Source: an uncultured Muribaculaceae bacterium (lineage in GTDB: Bacteria; Bacteroidota; Bacteroidia; Bacteroidales; Muribaculaceae). Taken from it: a stretch of 64,000 nt of DNA. The stretch is from assembly GCA_910589055.1 (NCBI GenBank), contig CAJURN010000002.1, forward strand, positions 124,909 through 188,908, read 5' to 3'. Both the position numbers and the translations under genes were made by a program. Shown here one piece after another: positions 16,718 to 26,625 of this stretch. The stretch's first letter is position 1; every line of letters starts with the position of its first letter. The notes beneath the pieces were generated by a model. It was not told the DNA's origin and searched no databases. It saw only the letters and a program-made list of their open reading frames with translations.

Positions 16718-19708
16718 ATGCTAACCAATCCAATCAAACTCAGAAAGACAGCCCTGGCTATACTGCCTGTATTGTTGCTGGGCGTGACCGGGTCAGTCAA
16801 TGCTTATGCTTCGGAAGACTCGGCTGCAGTGGTTCACACGCAGAAAAAGAACACCGTACGCGGAGTTGTCACCGGAACTGACGGAGAGCCTCTGATCGGG
16901 GCATCCGTAGTTGTCAAGGACACAGGATTTGCCGCAACCACTGATGTTGACGGCAGATTCAGTGTTGTCATTCCCGGAGCAAGTGCTGTTGTGGAAATAT
17001 CTTATGTCGGGTATGTGACTGCGTCGGTCACAGCCAAAGCCGGAAGTCTGCTTGATGTAACTCTCAGGGAGGATACCCAGCTTCTAAACGAAATGGTGGT
17101 GATTGGTTACGGCACCACCACTAAAAAGGAACTCACGGGTTCCGTGGCATCCATCAACAGAGATAAATTGCAGGATGGCAATTACAGCGATCCCATACAA
17201 ATGCTTCAGGGACAGGTAGCTGGCCTGAATATCGTCCGTCCCGACGGCGGCGACCCGACTGCCGATTTTGAAATTCAGCTCCGAGGTCTCACGACCATGC
17301 AGGGCGGTCAGGGTCCGCTTATTGTGATTGACGGTGTGGAAGGTGGTTCGCTTTCCAACATCAATCCCAATGACATTGAGACAATAGATGTGCTCAAAGA
17401 CGGTTCGGCTGCAGCCATTTACGGTACGCGCGGAACAAATGGCGTGATTCTCGTGACTACCCGTAAGGGAAAGCCCGGAACAACGGTAATCGAACTTGAC
17501 ACCTACGTGAGCATGCAGTCGGTGAGCCGCAAGCCTGAATTTATGTCAGCATCGGAGTTCCGTTCGGCTCTGGAGCATTTCTATCCCACTCAGGCCGAGG
17601 CTCTTGATTACGGCGACAACACTGATTGGTTCTCCGAGGCCACACGCAGCCATCCCGTGACTCAGTTTTACAGTCTGTCGGCTTCAGGGGGCTCGGATAA
17701 AATCAATTACCGCGGCACTATTTCATGGCACGACAATCAGGGACTCGTACGCAAATCAGGAACACAGCGCCTTAGAATGAGGACGAATGTGAGCCAGAAA
17801 GCCATACAGGACCGTCTTCAACTGGATTACAATATAAACTACTCCACGGCGAAATTTGATTTTCCTGATTACGGCGCGATGAAGCAGTCGCTCATCCGCA
17901 ATCCTACCGAACCGGTGTACGACACAGAAGGACTGACCCCGATTTCAGGAGGTTATTATTACAACAGTGCCCCCTTCGGCTACTATAATCCGGTGGCGAT
18001 GCAGAATGAATCGAAAAACGAACGTGAGTCGCGTGAATTTGCTGCGAGTGTCCATGGCTCATTCAAAATTATCGAAGGACTTAAACTCAACGCAACGGCA
18101 GCGCTTGTCGAGAGCAACAGCCGCACGGCATGGTATCAGACAAGATATTATCCCGTGGATTTCGGACTGAACGGAAAAGCTGAAGTGACAAACTATAATT
18201 CCCGAAGCAAGCAGTTCGAGGCTAATGCCGATTTCAACCGCAGTTTCGGACAGCACAAACTTCAGGCTATCGCAGGATATTCCTACTATGACTTCATGTG
18301 GGAGAATTACTATGCGATGAACTACGGTTTTGATACCGACCGCTTTTCGTATCACAACATGTCGGCCGGCTCGGCTCTGAAGCAGGGTAAGGCTGCCATG
18401 AGGAGTAACAAGGAAACCAACAAGCTCGTTTCGTTCTTCGCACGTGTGATGTACAACTACGCCGACAAATATCTCCTTTCGGCCTCGGTGCGTCATGAAG
18501 GCTCGACACGTTTCGGAGCTAACAACAAATGGGGTACATTCCCCGCTGTCAGCCTCGGATGGCGTATTAATCAGGAAAGTTTCATGCGCGACATCAGATG
18601 GCTCAACGAACTAAAGCTGAGAGCCGGTTTCGGTGTCACAGGCAACCAGGATATTCCTAATTACCAGTCGCTGTCACTCCTGTCGTTCGGAACGCGTTTC
18701 CTCTACAATGGAAATTGGGTTAGCACAGTGTATCCCGCTTCCAACCCTAATCCTAATCTTAAGTGGGAAAGGAAAGAAGAATGGAATGTCGGACTTGATT
18801 TCAGCGTTCTTGACAACAGACTCAGCGGTACTTTTGACTGGTACATGCGTCAGACAAATAACCTGCTCAACACCTACTCCGTGCCTGTTCCGCCGAATGT
18901 GTATGACACAATGTTTGCCAATGTGGGTCAAATCAACAATGCCGGTATCGAGCTTACGCTTAATGCGATTCCGGTGAAGACCAATGATTTTTCCTGGAAT
19001 CTCGGCCTTACTCTGGCACGCAACACCAACAAGCTCGCGAGCTTCTCCAACGAGATGTACGAGATGGTGGAATACTATACCGGTTATCTCAACGAAGACC
19101 TGAAAGTGTTTACCCAGCGTATTGTCGAAGGCGAGTCGATAGGTCAGTTCTGGGGCCCGAAATGGCTCGGATTTGATGAAAACGGCAATAACATATTCGA
19201 GGATCTTGACGGAGACGGCGTTCTCTCCGATGGCGACAATCAGGTGATTGGAAACGCATATCCCGATTTCACATTTTCCCTGTCGAGCGCTTTCCGCTAC
19301 AAGGATTGGGATCTCAGCTTCCTGCTGCGCGGGTCGGTCGGCAACGATGTGTTCAATATGACACGCCTCTATTACGAAGGTCCGGGTTATCTCGGAAGCT
19401 ACAATGTGCTCAAATCAACTATGGATTATCCTGAATACCGCGGGTCGGCAATTTATTCATCCCGCTATATCGAGGACGGATCTTATCTTAAGCTCGACAA
19501 CCTTACCGTTGGCTACAACATCCCCGTGCGCACGAAGTGGATAAGCAAATTACGGGTGTATCTGACAGGTCAGAACCTGTTCACCATCACCAAATACAAA
19601 GGAATTGACCCCGAGACACATCTCTCAGGTCTCGAACCCGGTATCGAGTGGTTCTATTTCTATCCCCGTACGCGCAGCTATCTGCTCGGTCTGAACATTA
19701 CCTTCTAA
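16718..19708 (+). CDS. SusC/RagA family TonB-linked outer membrane transporter (rusC-like)
   Basis: A 996-residue TonB-dependent porin. A signal peptide (to about residue 32) is followed by a carboxypeptidase-regulatory-like domain (about 47-125, GVVTGTDGEPLIGASVVVKD), the conserved link MVVIGYGTTTKKELTGSV, a plug with GQVAGLNIVRPDGGDP and GTRGTNGVILVTTRKG, and a 22-strand barrel to a terminal phenylalanine. It moves nutrients captured by the SusD partner encoded next. With ribokinase, an ADP-ribosylglycohydrolase and a permease downstream, ribose-containing ligands are likely. Substrate cannot be read from the barrel itself. Confidence 0.93.
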   Translation: MLTNPIKLRKTALAILPVLLLGVTGSVNAYASEDSAAVVHTQKKNTVRGVVTGTDGEPLIGASVVVKDTGFAATTDVDGRFSVVIPGASAVVEISYVGYVTASVTAKAGSLLDVTLREDTQLLNEMVVIGYGTTTKKELTGSVASINRDKLQDGNYSDPIQMLQGQVAGLNIVRPDGGDPTADFEIQLRGLTTMQGGQGPLIVIDGVEGGSLSNINPNDIETIDVLKDGSAAAIYGTRGTNGVILVTTRKGKPGTTVIELDTYVSMQSVSRKPEFMSASEFRSALEHFYPTQAEALDYGDNTDWFSEATRSHPVTQFYSLSASGGSDKINYRGTISWHDNQGLVRKSGTQRLRMRTNVSQKAIQDRLQLDYNINYSTAKFDFPDYGAMKQSLIRNPTEPVYDTEGLTPISGGYYYNSAPFGYYNPVAMQNESKNERESREFAASVHGSFKIIEGLKLNATAALVESNSRTAWYQTRYYPVDFGLNGKAEVTNYNSRSKQFEANADFNRSFGQHKLQAIAGYSYYDFMWENYYAMNYGFDTDRFSYHNMSAGSALKQGKAAMRSNKETNKLVSFFARVMYNYADKYLLSASVRHEGSTRFGANNKWGTFPAVSLGWRINQESFMRDIRWLNELKLRAGFGVTGNQDIPNYQSLSLLSFGTRFLYNGNWVSTVYPASNPNPNLKWERKEEWNVGLDFSVLDNRLSGTFDWYMRQTNNLLNTYSVPVPPNVYDTMFANVGQINNAGIELTLNAIPVKTNDFSWNLGLTLARNTNKLASFSNEMYEMVEYYTGYLNEDLKVFTQRIVEGESIGQFWGPKWLGFDENGNNIFEDLDGDGVLSDGDNQVIGNAYPDFTFSLSSAFRYKDWDLSFLLRGSVGNDVFNMTRLYYEGPGYLGSYNVLKSTMDYPEYRGSAIYSSRYIEDGSYLKLDNLTVGYNIPVRTKWISKLRVYLTGQNLFTITKYKGIDPETHLSGLEPGIEWFYFYPRTRSYLLGLNITF

Positions 19709-19724
19709 ACTAAGCTTGAACTCC

Positions 19725-21236
19725 ATGAAAAAAATAATCATAGCTGCAGTTGCAGCATTGGGGCTTGGAATCACAATGCCCTCATGTACCGACCTCGATG
19801 AGACGGTGTATTCGAAAATATCCTCCGATGATTTCTTCAACAACGAGGCTGAGATGATTATGTCGATCGGTCGTATCTATGACTACATGAAGCAGTACAC
19901 CCACTATTTCAATATGTGGGGAGCCAATGAGATTGCTTCCGACGAGGCGATATGCCCGTTCCGCGAAGGTAACCTGTGGTGGGACAACGGCGTGTGGGTC
20001 GACCTTCACACACATAATTTCTATCCACGTCTCGACAATTATTCCTACGATTTCATTACCGGTGGCATATCGCTTTGCAACCAGGTGCTGGCACAGATTG
20101 AGGAATCGACATTCGATTTCGACGGCAAGGACGCTCTTGTGGCTGAGGTGAAAGTGATGAGGGCATGGTTCTATCTCAACGGCGTGGACATGTTCGGAAG
20201 TATTCCATTCTCAATCAGCTTCTACGACACGGGATATATCGCGCAGAAAGACCGCGCCTACATATTCAATTTCGTTGAGAAGGAGTTGCTTGAAAACCTT
20301 GATGAACTGCCCGATAAGTTCACCACCGAATCGTATGGCCGTCCTACGAAAGCTATGGCCTATACCTCGCTTGCCAAACTCTATATCAATGCAAAAGAAT
20401 GGGTGGGCAAGGAAATGTGGCAGGAGTGTATCGACGTGTGTCGTAAGGTCCGTGGTCTCGGGCTTGAGCTTGAACCGGATTATTTTGCGAATTTCAAGGT
20501 CGATAACACGGGCTCGCGCGAGAATATCATGGTAATAGTCTACGACAATGTGATGTCACCCGGAGGCTGGGGCTACGACTTCATTTTCCATCAGGTATGC
20601 CTTTATACACAGACTCAGGCCACTTTCGGAATCGTAGATTTCTGTTGGGACGGATTCTGTGCCACTCCCAAAATGTATTCGAGCTATTCCGAAGACGATG
20701 TGCGGCGCAAGTCGTTCCTCGAGGGGCCGCAGTACGACAAATCGGGTAATCCTATCTACTATCAGGGCGAACAGATGTGCTACACCAATACCTTGCGCTC
20801 GCTCTACGACCCGCAGAATCCTGCCGGAACGACCGAGGGCGTGCGTCTGTGCAAGTATGAGTATGAGGACGGCCTTATGGGTTCGATGAGCAACGACTAT
20901 GTCATCTACCGCTATGCCGACGTGCTGATGATGGAAGGGGAGTGTCTCGTCCGTTTCGGAAAGGTCGATGAGGCTCTGCCGCTGTTCAACGAAGTGCGAC
21001 GCCGTGCAGGTGTTCCTGAATATACCGCTGCCGAACTCACTCTTGACGAGATTCTTGCCGAACGAGGACGTGAGTTTGCCTTCGAGGGCTTGCGCCGTCA
21101 GGACCAGATACGTTTCGGGACTTATCTCGGCTCATGGGATTTCAAGGAGCCTTCGGATGAGACACGTAAACTTTTCCCGATTCCTTCATGGGTGATGGCT
21201 GCAAATCCCACTCTTGTCCAGAATCCCGGTTATTGA
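19725..21236 (+). CDS. SusD/RagB family substrate-binding lipoprotein (rusD-like)
   Basis: About 503 residues. The ATG at 19725 is preferred over 19716 because it directly begins the signal peptide MKKIIIAAVAALGLG, with the lipid cysteine at residue 21 (TMPSC). The SusD fold is visible as TPR-like helices early (MIMSIGRIYDYMKQY) and the C-terminal RagB block (IYRYADVLMMEGE, LAERGREFAFEGLRRQDQIRFG). It sits on the SusC plug and binds the ligand at the cell surface. It follows susC by 16 bp and is part of the same operon. Confidence 0.93.
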   Translation: MKKIIIAAVAALGLGITMPSCTDLDETVYSKISSDDFFNNEAEMIMSIGRIYDYMKQYTHYFNMWGANEIASDEAICPFREGNLWWDNGVWVDLHTHNFYPRLDNYSYDFITGGISLCNQVLAQIEESTFDFDGKDALVAEVKVMRAWFYLNGVDMFGSIPFSISFYDTGYIAQKDRAYIFNFVEKELLENLDELPDKFTTESYGRPTKAMAYTSLAKLYINAKEWVGKEMWQECIDVCRKVRGLGLELEPDYFANFKVDNTGSRENIMVIVYDNVMSPGGWGYDFIFHQVCLYTQTQATFGIVDFCWDGFCATPKMYSSYSEDDVRRKSFLEGPQYDKSGNPIYYQGEQMCYTNTLRSLYDPQNPAGTTEGVRLCKYEYEDGLMGSMSNDYVIYRYADVLMMEGECLVRFGKVDEALPLFNEVRRRAGVPEYTAAELTLDEILAERGREFAFEGLRRQDQIRFGTYLGSWDFKEPSDETRKLFPIPSWVMAANPTLVQNPGY

Positions 21237-21272
21237 TAATGAAAAAAGAATTACTTATAACATTTGAACACC

Positions 21273-22829
21273 ATGAATAATAAACTCACAACTGCAATCA
21301 TCGGCTGTACCGTACTGGCGGTTTCGTCAGGATGCACACAGACTAAGAATGAAGCTTCATCTGCGGGCATACCGGCCGAGGTAACGATGTCAAAAGACAT
21401 TCTGCTTGATAAAATAAAAGGCGGATGGGCCGGACAGACAATCGGATGTACCTATGGCGGACCTACCGAATTCCGCTACTCCGGCACAATGATTTCCGAT
21501 TACATTCCTATCGAATGGCCTGAGCATTATATCAAGTGGTACTATGAGAACGCCCCCGGCCTTTACGACGATGTGTATATGGATCTTACGTTTGTTGACG
21601 TATTCGACCGTCTTGGCCTTGATGCTCCGGTGGATTCTTTCGCCACAGCATTTGCCAACGCCGGTTATCCTCTCTGGCATGCAAATCAGGCTGCACGTTA
21701 TAATATACTTCAGGGTATAATGCCCCCGGAATCGGGCCATTGGCGCAATAACCCGCATGCCGACGACATTGATTTCCAGATAGAAGCGGATTTCGCCGGA
21801 CTCATGAGTCCGGGCATGCCTGTCACCGCTTCGGATATTTCCGATAAGATAGGACACATAATGAATTATGGCGACGGATGGTATGGAGGTGTCTATGTAG
21901 CCAACATGTATTCCCTTGCTTTCGTGAGCGATGATGTGGAGTTTGTTGTCAAGGAGGCGCTTAAGTCGATTCCTCAGGAGAGTTTCTTCCACCGTATGAT
22001 GTCGGATGTGATTACATGGTGCGGAGAATATCCCGACGACTGGAAACAGACCTGGAGCGAAATAGAGAAGGTCTATGACGAGGACAAGGCTTGTCCGGAA
22101 GGCGTTTTCGTGCCGTTCAATATTGATGCCACAATCAACTGCGCCTACATCGTGATGGGGCTGTTGTACGGCGACGGCGATTTCTTCAAGACTCTTGACA
22201 TATCAACCCGCTGCGGACAGGATTCCGACTGTAATCCGGCTTCGGCAGGAGGTATTCTCGGCACAATGCTCGGATACAGCAACATTCCCGAATTCTGGAT
22301 GCCTAACCTGCGCGAGGTTGAGGATATGGATTTTGCCTACACCACGATATCGCTCAACAAGACTTATCGCATGAGTTTCGACCAGGCATTGCAGGTCATA
22401 GAACGAAACGGTGGTAAGGTCGACGGTGATAATGTCGTTATCAAGACCCAGAAGCCGGAGCCTGTCCGTCTCGAGCATTCTTTCCCCGGAATTTATCCTG
22501 TGAAGCGCGATATGATCCGGAAAGATATTGAAGAGATCGGAACAATCTCTTTCGAAGGGACGGGAATTGCGGTAAATGGCGCGGTAAAGACCTCCGATGA
22601 GAAATATGTGGCTGAAATCGAAGCCTTCATAGACGGTAAGCCTGTCGATAAATTCAATATGCCCGCATCTTTCCATTCGCGTCGTCACGAGATTTTCTGG
22701 GCCTATGATCTTCCCAAGGGTCATCATGAGCTTGAACTCAAATGGCTCAATCCCAAGCCGGGCGTGAAGATTGAATGTGGTTCTGTGATATGGTTTTCTG
22801 ACACTCCTGCAAAATCTTCGGCATTATGA
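21273..22829 (+). CDS. ADP-ribosylglycohydrolase family lipoprotein
   Basis: About 518 residues, starting MNNKLTTAIIG with a lipobox cysteine near residue 21 (SSGC), so probably anchored to a membrane. The DraG-type core shows LDKIKGGWAGQTIGCTYG near residue 50, YMDLTFVDVF, and the metal-binding block GQDSDCNPASAGGILGTMLG, with the D-x-D pair expected for the two-metal site. A beta-rich C-terminal extension follows. The family removes ADP-ribose from proteins or small molecules. Its place between SusD and ribokinase suggests it releases ribose from ADP-ribosylated or nucleotide-like ligands. It could equally act on nucleosides. Confidence 0.85.
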   Translation: MNNKLTTAIIGCTVLAVSSGCTQTKNEASSAGIPAEVTMSKDILLDKIKGGWAGQTIGCTYGGPTEFRYSGTMISDYIPIEWPEHYIKWYYENAPGLYDDVYMDLTFVDVFDRLGLDAPVDSFATAFANAGYPLWHANQAARYNILQGIMPPESGHWRNNPHADDIDFQIEADFAGLMSPGMPVTASDISDKIGHIMNYGDGWYGGVYVANMYSLAFVSDDVEFVVKEALKSIPQESFFHRMMSDVITWCGEYPDDWKQTWSEIEKVYDEDKACPEGVFVPFNIDATINCAYIVMGLLYGDGDFFKTLDISTRCGQDSDCNPASAGGILGTMLGYSNIPEFWMPNLREVEDMDFAYTTISLNKTYRMSFDQALQVIERNGGKVDGDNVVIKTQKPEPVRLEHSFPGIYPVKRDMIRKDIEEIGTISFEGTGIAVNGAVKTSDEKYVAEIEAFIDGKPVDKFNMPASFHSRRHEIFWAYDLPKGHHELELKWLNPKPGVKIECGSVIWFSDTPAKSSAL

Positions 22830-23731
22830 GCGGTAAAATAGTTGTCATAGGTAGCATGAACACCGACATGGTAATTAATTCCGAACGTCTTCCCCTTCCG
22901 GGGGAGACGGTTGTCGGGGGAAAGTTCATGATGAATTCCGGAGGTAAGGGTGCCAATCAGGCTGTGGCTGCAGCGCGTCTGGGTAGTGATGTCTATTTCA
23001 TTGCCAAATCCGGAAATGACCTGTTCGGACGTAGGGCCATCGAACAGTTCCGCGAGGATAATATCAATACCGATTACATGTGTTCCGATTCCGATCTGCC
23101 TTCCGGCGTGGCTCTTGTGCTGGTGGATGAGAACGGTGAGAACAGCATACTTGTGGCTTCCGGAGCCAATGCTTCTCTGTCGCCTTCCGACATTGATGCC
23201 GCCGAAGGGCTTATCGCAGATTCCAAGATCGTGCTCATGCAGCTGGAGACTCCCGTGGAGACAATAGAACATGCCGCCCGTATGGCTCATCGCTATGGTA
23301 ACACGGTGATTCTGAATCCTGCACCGGCTTGTCCTCTCTCCGACGAGCTTCTATCGAATATCGACATACTTATCCCCAATGAAACCGAGGCGGCGCTGCT
23401 TTCCGGCATAGAGATAAATTCTATCGAGGATGCCCGCACGGCTGCAATCGAAATTGCGAGGCGGGGAATCCGCACGGTCATAATCACGCTTGGCTCAAAG
23501 GGTGCCTTCATCAAGGATGGCGATGAATTCCATCTTGTCAATGCCCGTAAGGTCAAAGTGGTAGACACTACTGCGGCAGGCGATACATTCTGTGGCGCTC
23601 TGGCTGTGGCATTGACCGAGGACCGAGGTATTGTCGAGGCTGTGGAGTTTGCATCAAGGTGTGCGGCTGTGACGGTAAGCCGTCCGGGTGCGCAGATGTC
23701 GATTCCATGCCGAAGTGAAATAATTGATTAA
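22826..23731 (+). CDS. rbsK: Ribokinase
   Basis: A 301-residue PfkB-family kinase. Signature blocks are GSMNTDMVI, GGKGANQAVAAARLGS (PfkB motif 1) and DTTAAGDTFCGALAVAL (PfkB motif 2 with the catalytic aspartate in GAGD-like AAGD). It phosphorylates ribose to ribose 5-phosphate. The start overlaps the upstream ADP-ribosylglycohydrolase by 4 bp (ATGA), consistent with a single operon. There is only one ribokinase here, whereas the rus locus of Bacteroides thetaiotaomicron has two, to my recollection. Confidence 0.95.
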   Translation: MSGKIVVIGSMNTDMVINSERLPLPGETVVGGKFMMNSGGKGANQAVAAARLGSDVYFIAKSGNDLFGRRAIEQFREDNINTDYMCSDSDLPSGVALVLVDENGENSILVASGANASLSPSDIDAAEGLIADSKIVLMQLETPVETIEHAARMAHRYGNTVILNPAPACPLSDELLSNIDILIPNETEAALLSGIEINSIEDARTAAIEIARRGIRTVIITLGSKGAFIKDGDEFHLVNARKVKVVDTTAAGDTFCGALAVALTEDRGIVEAVEFASRCAAVTVSRPGAQMSIPCRSEIID

Positions 23732-23747
23732 ACCATACATTACCATT

Positions 23748-24752
23748 ATGTTTATAGTTCAAAACTACGCACTGGCTGTAATCCTGTGCTTTATCACTAT
23801 GATATGCTGGGGCTCATGGGGCAATACTCAGAAACTTGCCGCCAAATCATGGCGTTATGAGCTTTTCTACTGGGATTACGTTGTGGGAATACTCCTGTTT
23901 TCCATAATTCTCGGTTTCACGCTCGGAAGTCACGGAGAGGGTGGACGCCCCTTTGTTGAAGACCTTGCTCAGGTGAGCGGTTCCAACATCTGCAGCGCCC
24001 TTGTCGGAGGTGTTATTTTCAATGTCTCAAATATTCTATTGGCTGCTTCCGTATCCTTGGCCGGACTCACGGTAGCCTTCCCTCTCGGGGTGGGCTTGGC
24101 TCTCGTACTGGGAGTATTCATCAATTACTTCGGTGCACCGAAGGGCGATCCGTTTATTCTCTTCTCGGGAGTGGCTCTGATTGTAATTGCAATAGTGTTC
24201 AATGCAATGGCTTCCGGGAAAATGAATTCCGGACAGAGTGCGTCCAATCGCAAGGGCATTTTGCTTGCAGTCATTGCGGGCGTTCTTATGGCGTTTTTCT
24301 ATCGCTTTGTGGCAGCCATAATGGATCTGGACAATTTTGAAAGCCCGCGACCGGAGATGGCTACGCCTTATACGGCCTTTTTCCTCTTTGCCTGCGGTAT
24401 TTTCCTGAGCAACTTTGTGGTTAATACCATAGTGATGAAGAAGCCATTCACCGGAACTCCGGTTTCATATTCGGAATATTTCAAAGGCTCGATGTCGACC
24501 CATATGGTCGGACTGCTCGGCGGAGCAATATGGGGACTTGGAACTGCTCTCAGTTACATCTCGGCTGGAAAGGCCGGGGCTGCCGTGTCCTATGCTCTCG
24601 GGCAGGGCGCTCCCATGATAGCTGCCATCTGGGGTATTTTCGTGTGGAAGGAATTCAAAGGTGCCACTCGTTTTATAAAGGTCCTGCTTGGGTGCATGTT
24701 TGTGCTGTTTATCGCAGGATTGGCTGCTATAATCATTTCCGGCGCAAACTGA
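23748..24752 (+). CDS. Ribose permease of the GRP/DMT family (rusT-like)
   Basis: About 334 residues with ten predicted membrane helices. Start 23748 is chosen because the ATG follows the ribokinase stop closely and begins MFIVQNYALAVILCF, the opening of related ribose-locus permeases. Motifs such as CWGSWGNTQK and the second-half CWGLGTALSY-type region are typical of glucose/ribose transporters of the GRP group. It probably imports ribose across the inner membrane. It is the last gene of the locus and is followed by a strong terminator. Confidence 0.88.
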   Translation: MFIVQNYALAVILCFITMICWGSWGNTQKLAAKSWRYELFYWDYVVGILLFSIILGFTLGSHGEGGRPFVEDLAQVSGSNICSALVGGVIFNVSNILLAASVSLAGLTVAFPLGVGLALVLGVFINYFGAPKGDPFILFSGVALIVIAIVFNAMASGKMNSGQSASNRKGILLAVIAGVLMAFFYRFVAAIMDLDNFESPRPEMATPYTAFFLFACGIFLSNFVVNTIVMKKPFTGTPVSYSEYFKGSMSTHMVGLLGGAIWGLGTALSYISAGKAGAAVSYALGQGAPMIAAIWGIFVWKEFKGATRFIKVLLGCMFVLFIAGLAAIIISGAN

Positions 24753-24783
24753 TTTTTCATTGGTAAATTAGATTAAAGTGCGC

Positions 24784-24820
24784 GGCCCCCGGCATCGGAA
24801 CTTGTCTGATGCCGGGGGCC
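24784..24820 (+). terminator. Terminator of the ribose locus
   Basis: A perfect 13-bp stem pairs 24784-24796 with 24808-24820 around an 11-nt loop. It lies 31 bp after the permease stop and 26 bp before the stop of the convergent gene at 24847, so it can end transcription from both sides. The T tract is weak. Confidence 0.75.
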
Positions 24821-24846
24821 TAGTATTGTTGTGGTCGTTTATGATA

Positions 24847-25812
24847 TTACGGGATGAAGATGTCGGGGAGGCCGAGGACGCCGTCGCGGGCGGCTACGGA
24901 TTCCTCCTGCCATGAGCGGAGGTTAATCTGTGGTGCGTTGGGATTGGAGAAGTCCCAAAGGAGGAAGAGCCAGCCTTCGTCTTTGTAGCCGGTGTCCCAT
25001 TTCTGATGCAGGGTAACGCCGAAGATGTGTGGCTTGGCGCCGTGACGCACTACCGACACGCGGTCGAACTCAATCTTGACATGCGGCGCGTTGGGTAGTA
25101 TGCGTTTCAGTTTTTCGATGTATTCCTGCTTGGACTGTACTTTGTAGCGGGTGTCGCGTGTGAATTTGCTGCCGTCGGATGATTTGGTGGTGATAACCGA
25201 ACCTGTGATTATAAGCGCGTCCTCGCTGTAAATCTTGTTCAGGGAAGCTGTGTCGCGTTCGTTGTAGTAGCAACGGAGGTCTTCAACGAATTTGAGAATT
25301 TCGGAGCGCAGAGCCATGTCGGTGACGGCATTGCTGGCGTTGAGCATCTTCTGCACGTCTTCCTGGTTTTCAAGCGCCTGACGCACACCGGTGATGGTGC
25401 CGCTGCGGTCGAAACTGATGTTGAGCTGGCGGTCGAGCTGCTGCTTGTAGCCGGCGGTCTGAGGCTTGAGGGTGATGTCGATTCCACGGATCTGATAGCC
25501 CTGGAGGTCGGCAAGGCATTTTGTGGCATAGCTGCTGCGGTCGCACACGAAGTGGAACCGTTTCCACCATTGGCCCAGTCGCTTGGCAGCGTTCGGCTCG
25601 ATGTTTATGCCTGTGAAATTGAGTTCGCGTCCCTGCTTTCCTGCATTGTCAATTTCGGTAAGGAGGGCGGCGATGTTTTTCTCGACTTTGGCGGCGGTTT
25701 CTTTAGTCATGTCGCCGCTGCTTGTCATGCGGAACCGTACATCTGCCGAGGCTGTTGTTACAGTCAGGAAGCAGATAACGGGTAGAATTGTGCGTATGAT
25801 TTTCTTTAACAT
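24847..25812 (-). CDS. Exported NTF2-like protein in a kinase operon
   Basis: A 321-residue protein with a signal peptide (to about residue 23, TTASA-D). The C-terminal half looks like a nuclear transport factor 2-like cone: FVEDLRCYYNERDTASLNKIYSEDALIITGSVI, then a helix-loop region and WDTGYKDEGWLFLLWDF. The N-terminal half is of unknown fold. It is the last gene of a five-gene minus-strand operon with an FHA protein and a Ser/Thr kinase. NTF2-like folds often bind ligands or act as scaffolds, but no active site is recognisable. Confidence 0.75.
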   Translation of the reverse strand: MLKKIIRTILPVICFLTVTTASADVRFRMTSSGDMTKETAAKVEKNIAALLTEIDNAGKQGRELNFTGINIEPNAAKRLGQWWKRFHFVCDRSSYATKCLADLQGYQIRGIDITLKPQTAGYKQQLDRQLNISFDRSGTITGVRQALENQEDVQKMLNASNAVTDMALRSEILKFVEDLRCYYNERDTASLNKIYSEDALIITGSVITTKSSDGSKFTRDTRYKVQSKQEYIEKLKRILPNAPHVKIEFDRVSVVRHGAKPHIFGVTLHQKWDTGYKDEGWLFLLWDFSNPNAPQINLRSWQEESVAARDGVLGLPDIFIP

Positions 25813-25824
25813 GGTGGAGTGGAT

Positions 25825-26625
25825 TTACAATTTGAACCAGACAACTCCGCATCCGTGATAGGACGCTACGGTGTCGGCATTGCCGGAGTGGCAGTTGCGT
25901 CGGCCGCCGGAAACGGATGGTGAAAGTATGGCTTTTACGGTGTAGGTGGAATCGAATATCAGGCAATAGGCGTCGTCGGGGATTTCCTCAAGCGAGCGTG
26001 CCACGCCGTGTTCCGATACTGCGCCTTTGCTCTTGAAATCGGCTATGAAATCGAGGGCGTCGGTAGCCATCGGGATTTTCATCAGAGTGCGTACGCATGC
26101 CGGGAGTTCCTCGGATGCGGCCGCAGGCTTCACGTCGGTCGCAGGTTTCACCTCAGTTGCAGGTTTTACTTCGGTCGCAGGCTTTGGTGTGGTGCGTGTT
26201 TTGGTGGTACGGGGAGTTTCGGCGGTTGCAGCCGGCGGGGTCTTGGCTGCCTTAGGTTTGGCGGCCGCAGATTTTGAAGCTGATTTTTTAGGAGTGAGAG
26301 ATAATGCCTTGGCCCGCGGTATATAAATCAGAGAGTAGGTGCGGGTAGTGCTCTTTTCCACAATTTCTGTCGTGTGGCTGAGGATGTCGCTCTCGGTCAG
26401 GGATTTCTTTCCGGAGGCAGCGCGTGCGTCGTTGACTTCGATAAGCAATTCGGCCATGGCTTTCTGATATGCCATGGTCTTGTCCATGTCGGATGCTTCG
26501 GCCCATATGTATGATGAGTCGAATTTCACGTCGTCGGCTGTCGGTTCGGCGGCGAACGCCGGGAGCCATGCCAATGCAAGCATTACAACGGCAAGCAGTG
26601 CCTTACATGAATTTAATGCGTTCAT
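25825..26625 (-). CDS. Exported protein with a KPATEV repeat linker
   Basis: About 266 residues. The start is taken as the ATG at 26625 that begins MNALNSCKALLAVVMLALAW, a clear signal peptide; a longer frame from 26667 would overlap the previous gene more. A globular N-terminal region is followed by a lysine/alanine/proline-rich linker with three tandem KPATEV-type units (about residues 148-165) and a C-terminal domain containing PACVRTLMKIPMATDALDFI. The domains match nothing I recognise. It overlaps the upstream gene by 23 bp. Confidence 0.65.
   Translation of the reverse strand: MNALNSCKALLAVVMLALAWLPAFAAEPTADDVKFDSSYIWAEASDMDKTMAYQKAMAELLIEVNDARAASGKKSLTESDILSHTTEIVEKSTTRTYSLIYIPRAKALSLTPKKSASKSAAAKPKAAKTPPAATAETPRTTKTRTTPKPATEVKPATEVKPATDVKPAAASEELPACVRTLMKIPMATDALDFIADFKSKGAVSEHGVARSLEEIPDDAYCLIFDSTYTVKAILSPSVSGGRRNCHSGNADTVASYHGCGVVWFKL
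26131..26184. repeat. Three tandem 18-bp units inside a coding linker
   Basis: Three in-frame copies of an 18-bp unit encode KPATEV, KPATEV and KPATDV. Low-complexity Lys/Pro/Thr coding sequence of this kind is prone to copy-number change. Confidence 0.7.
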
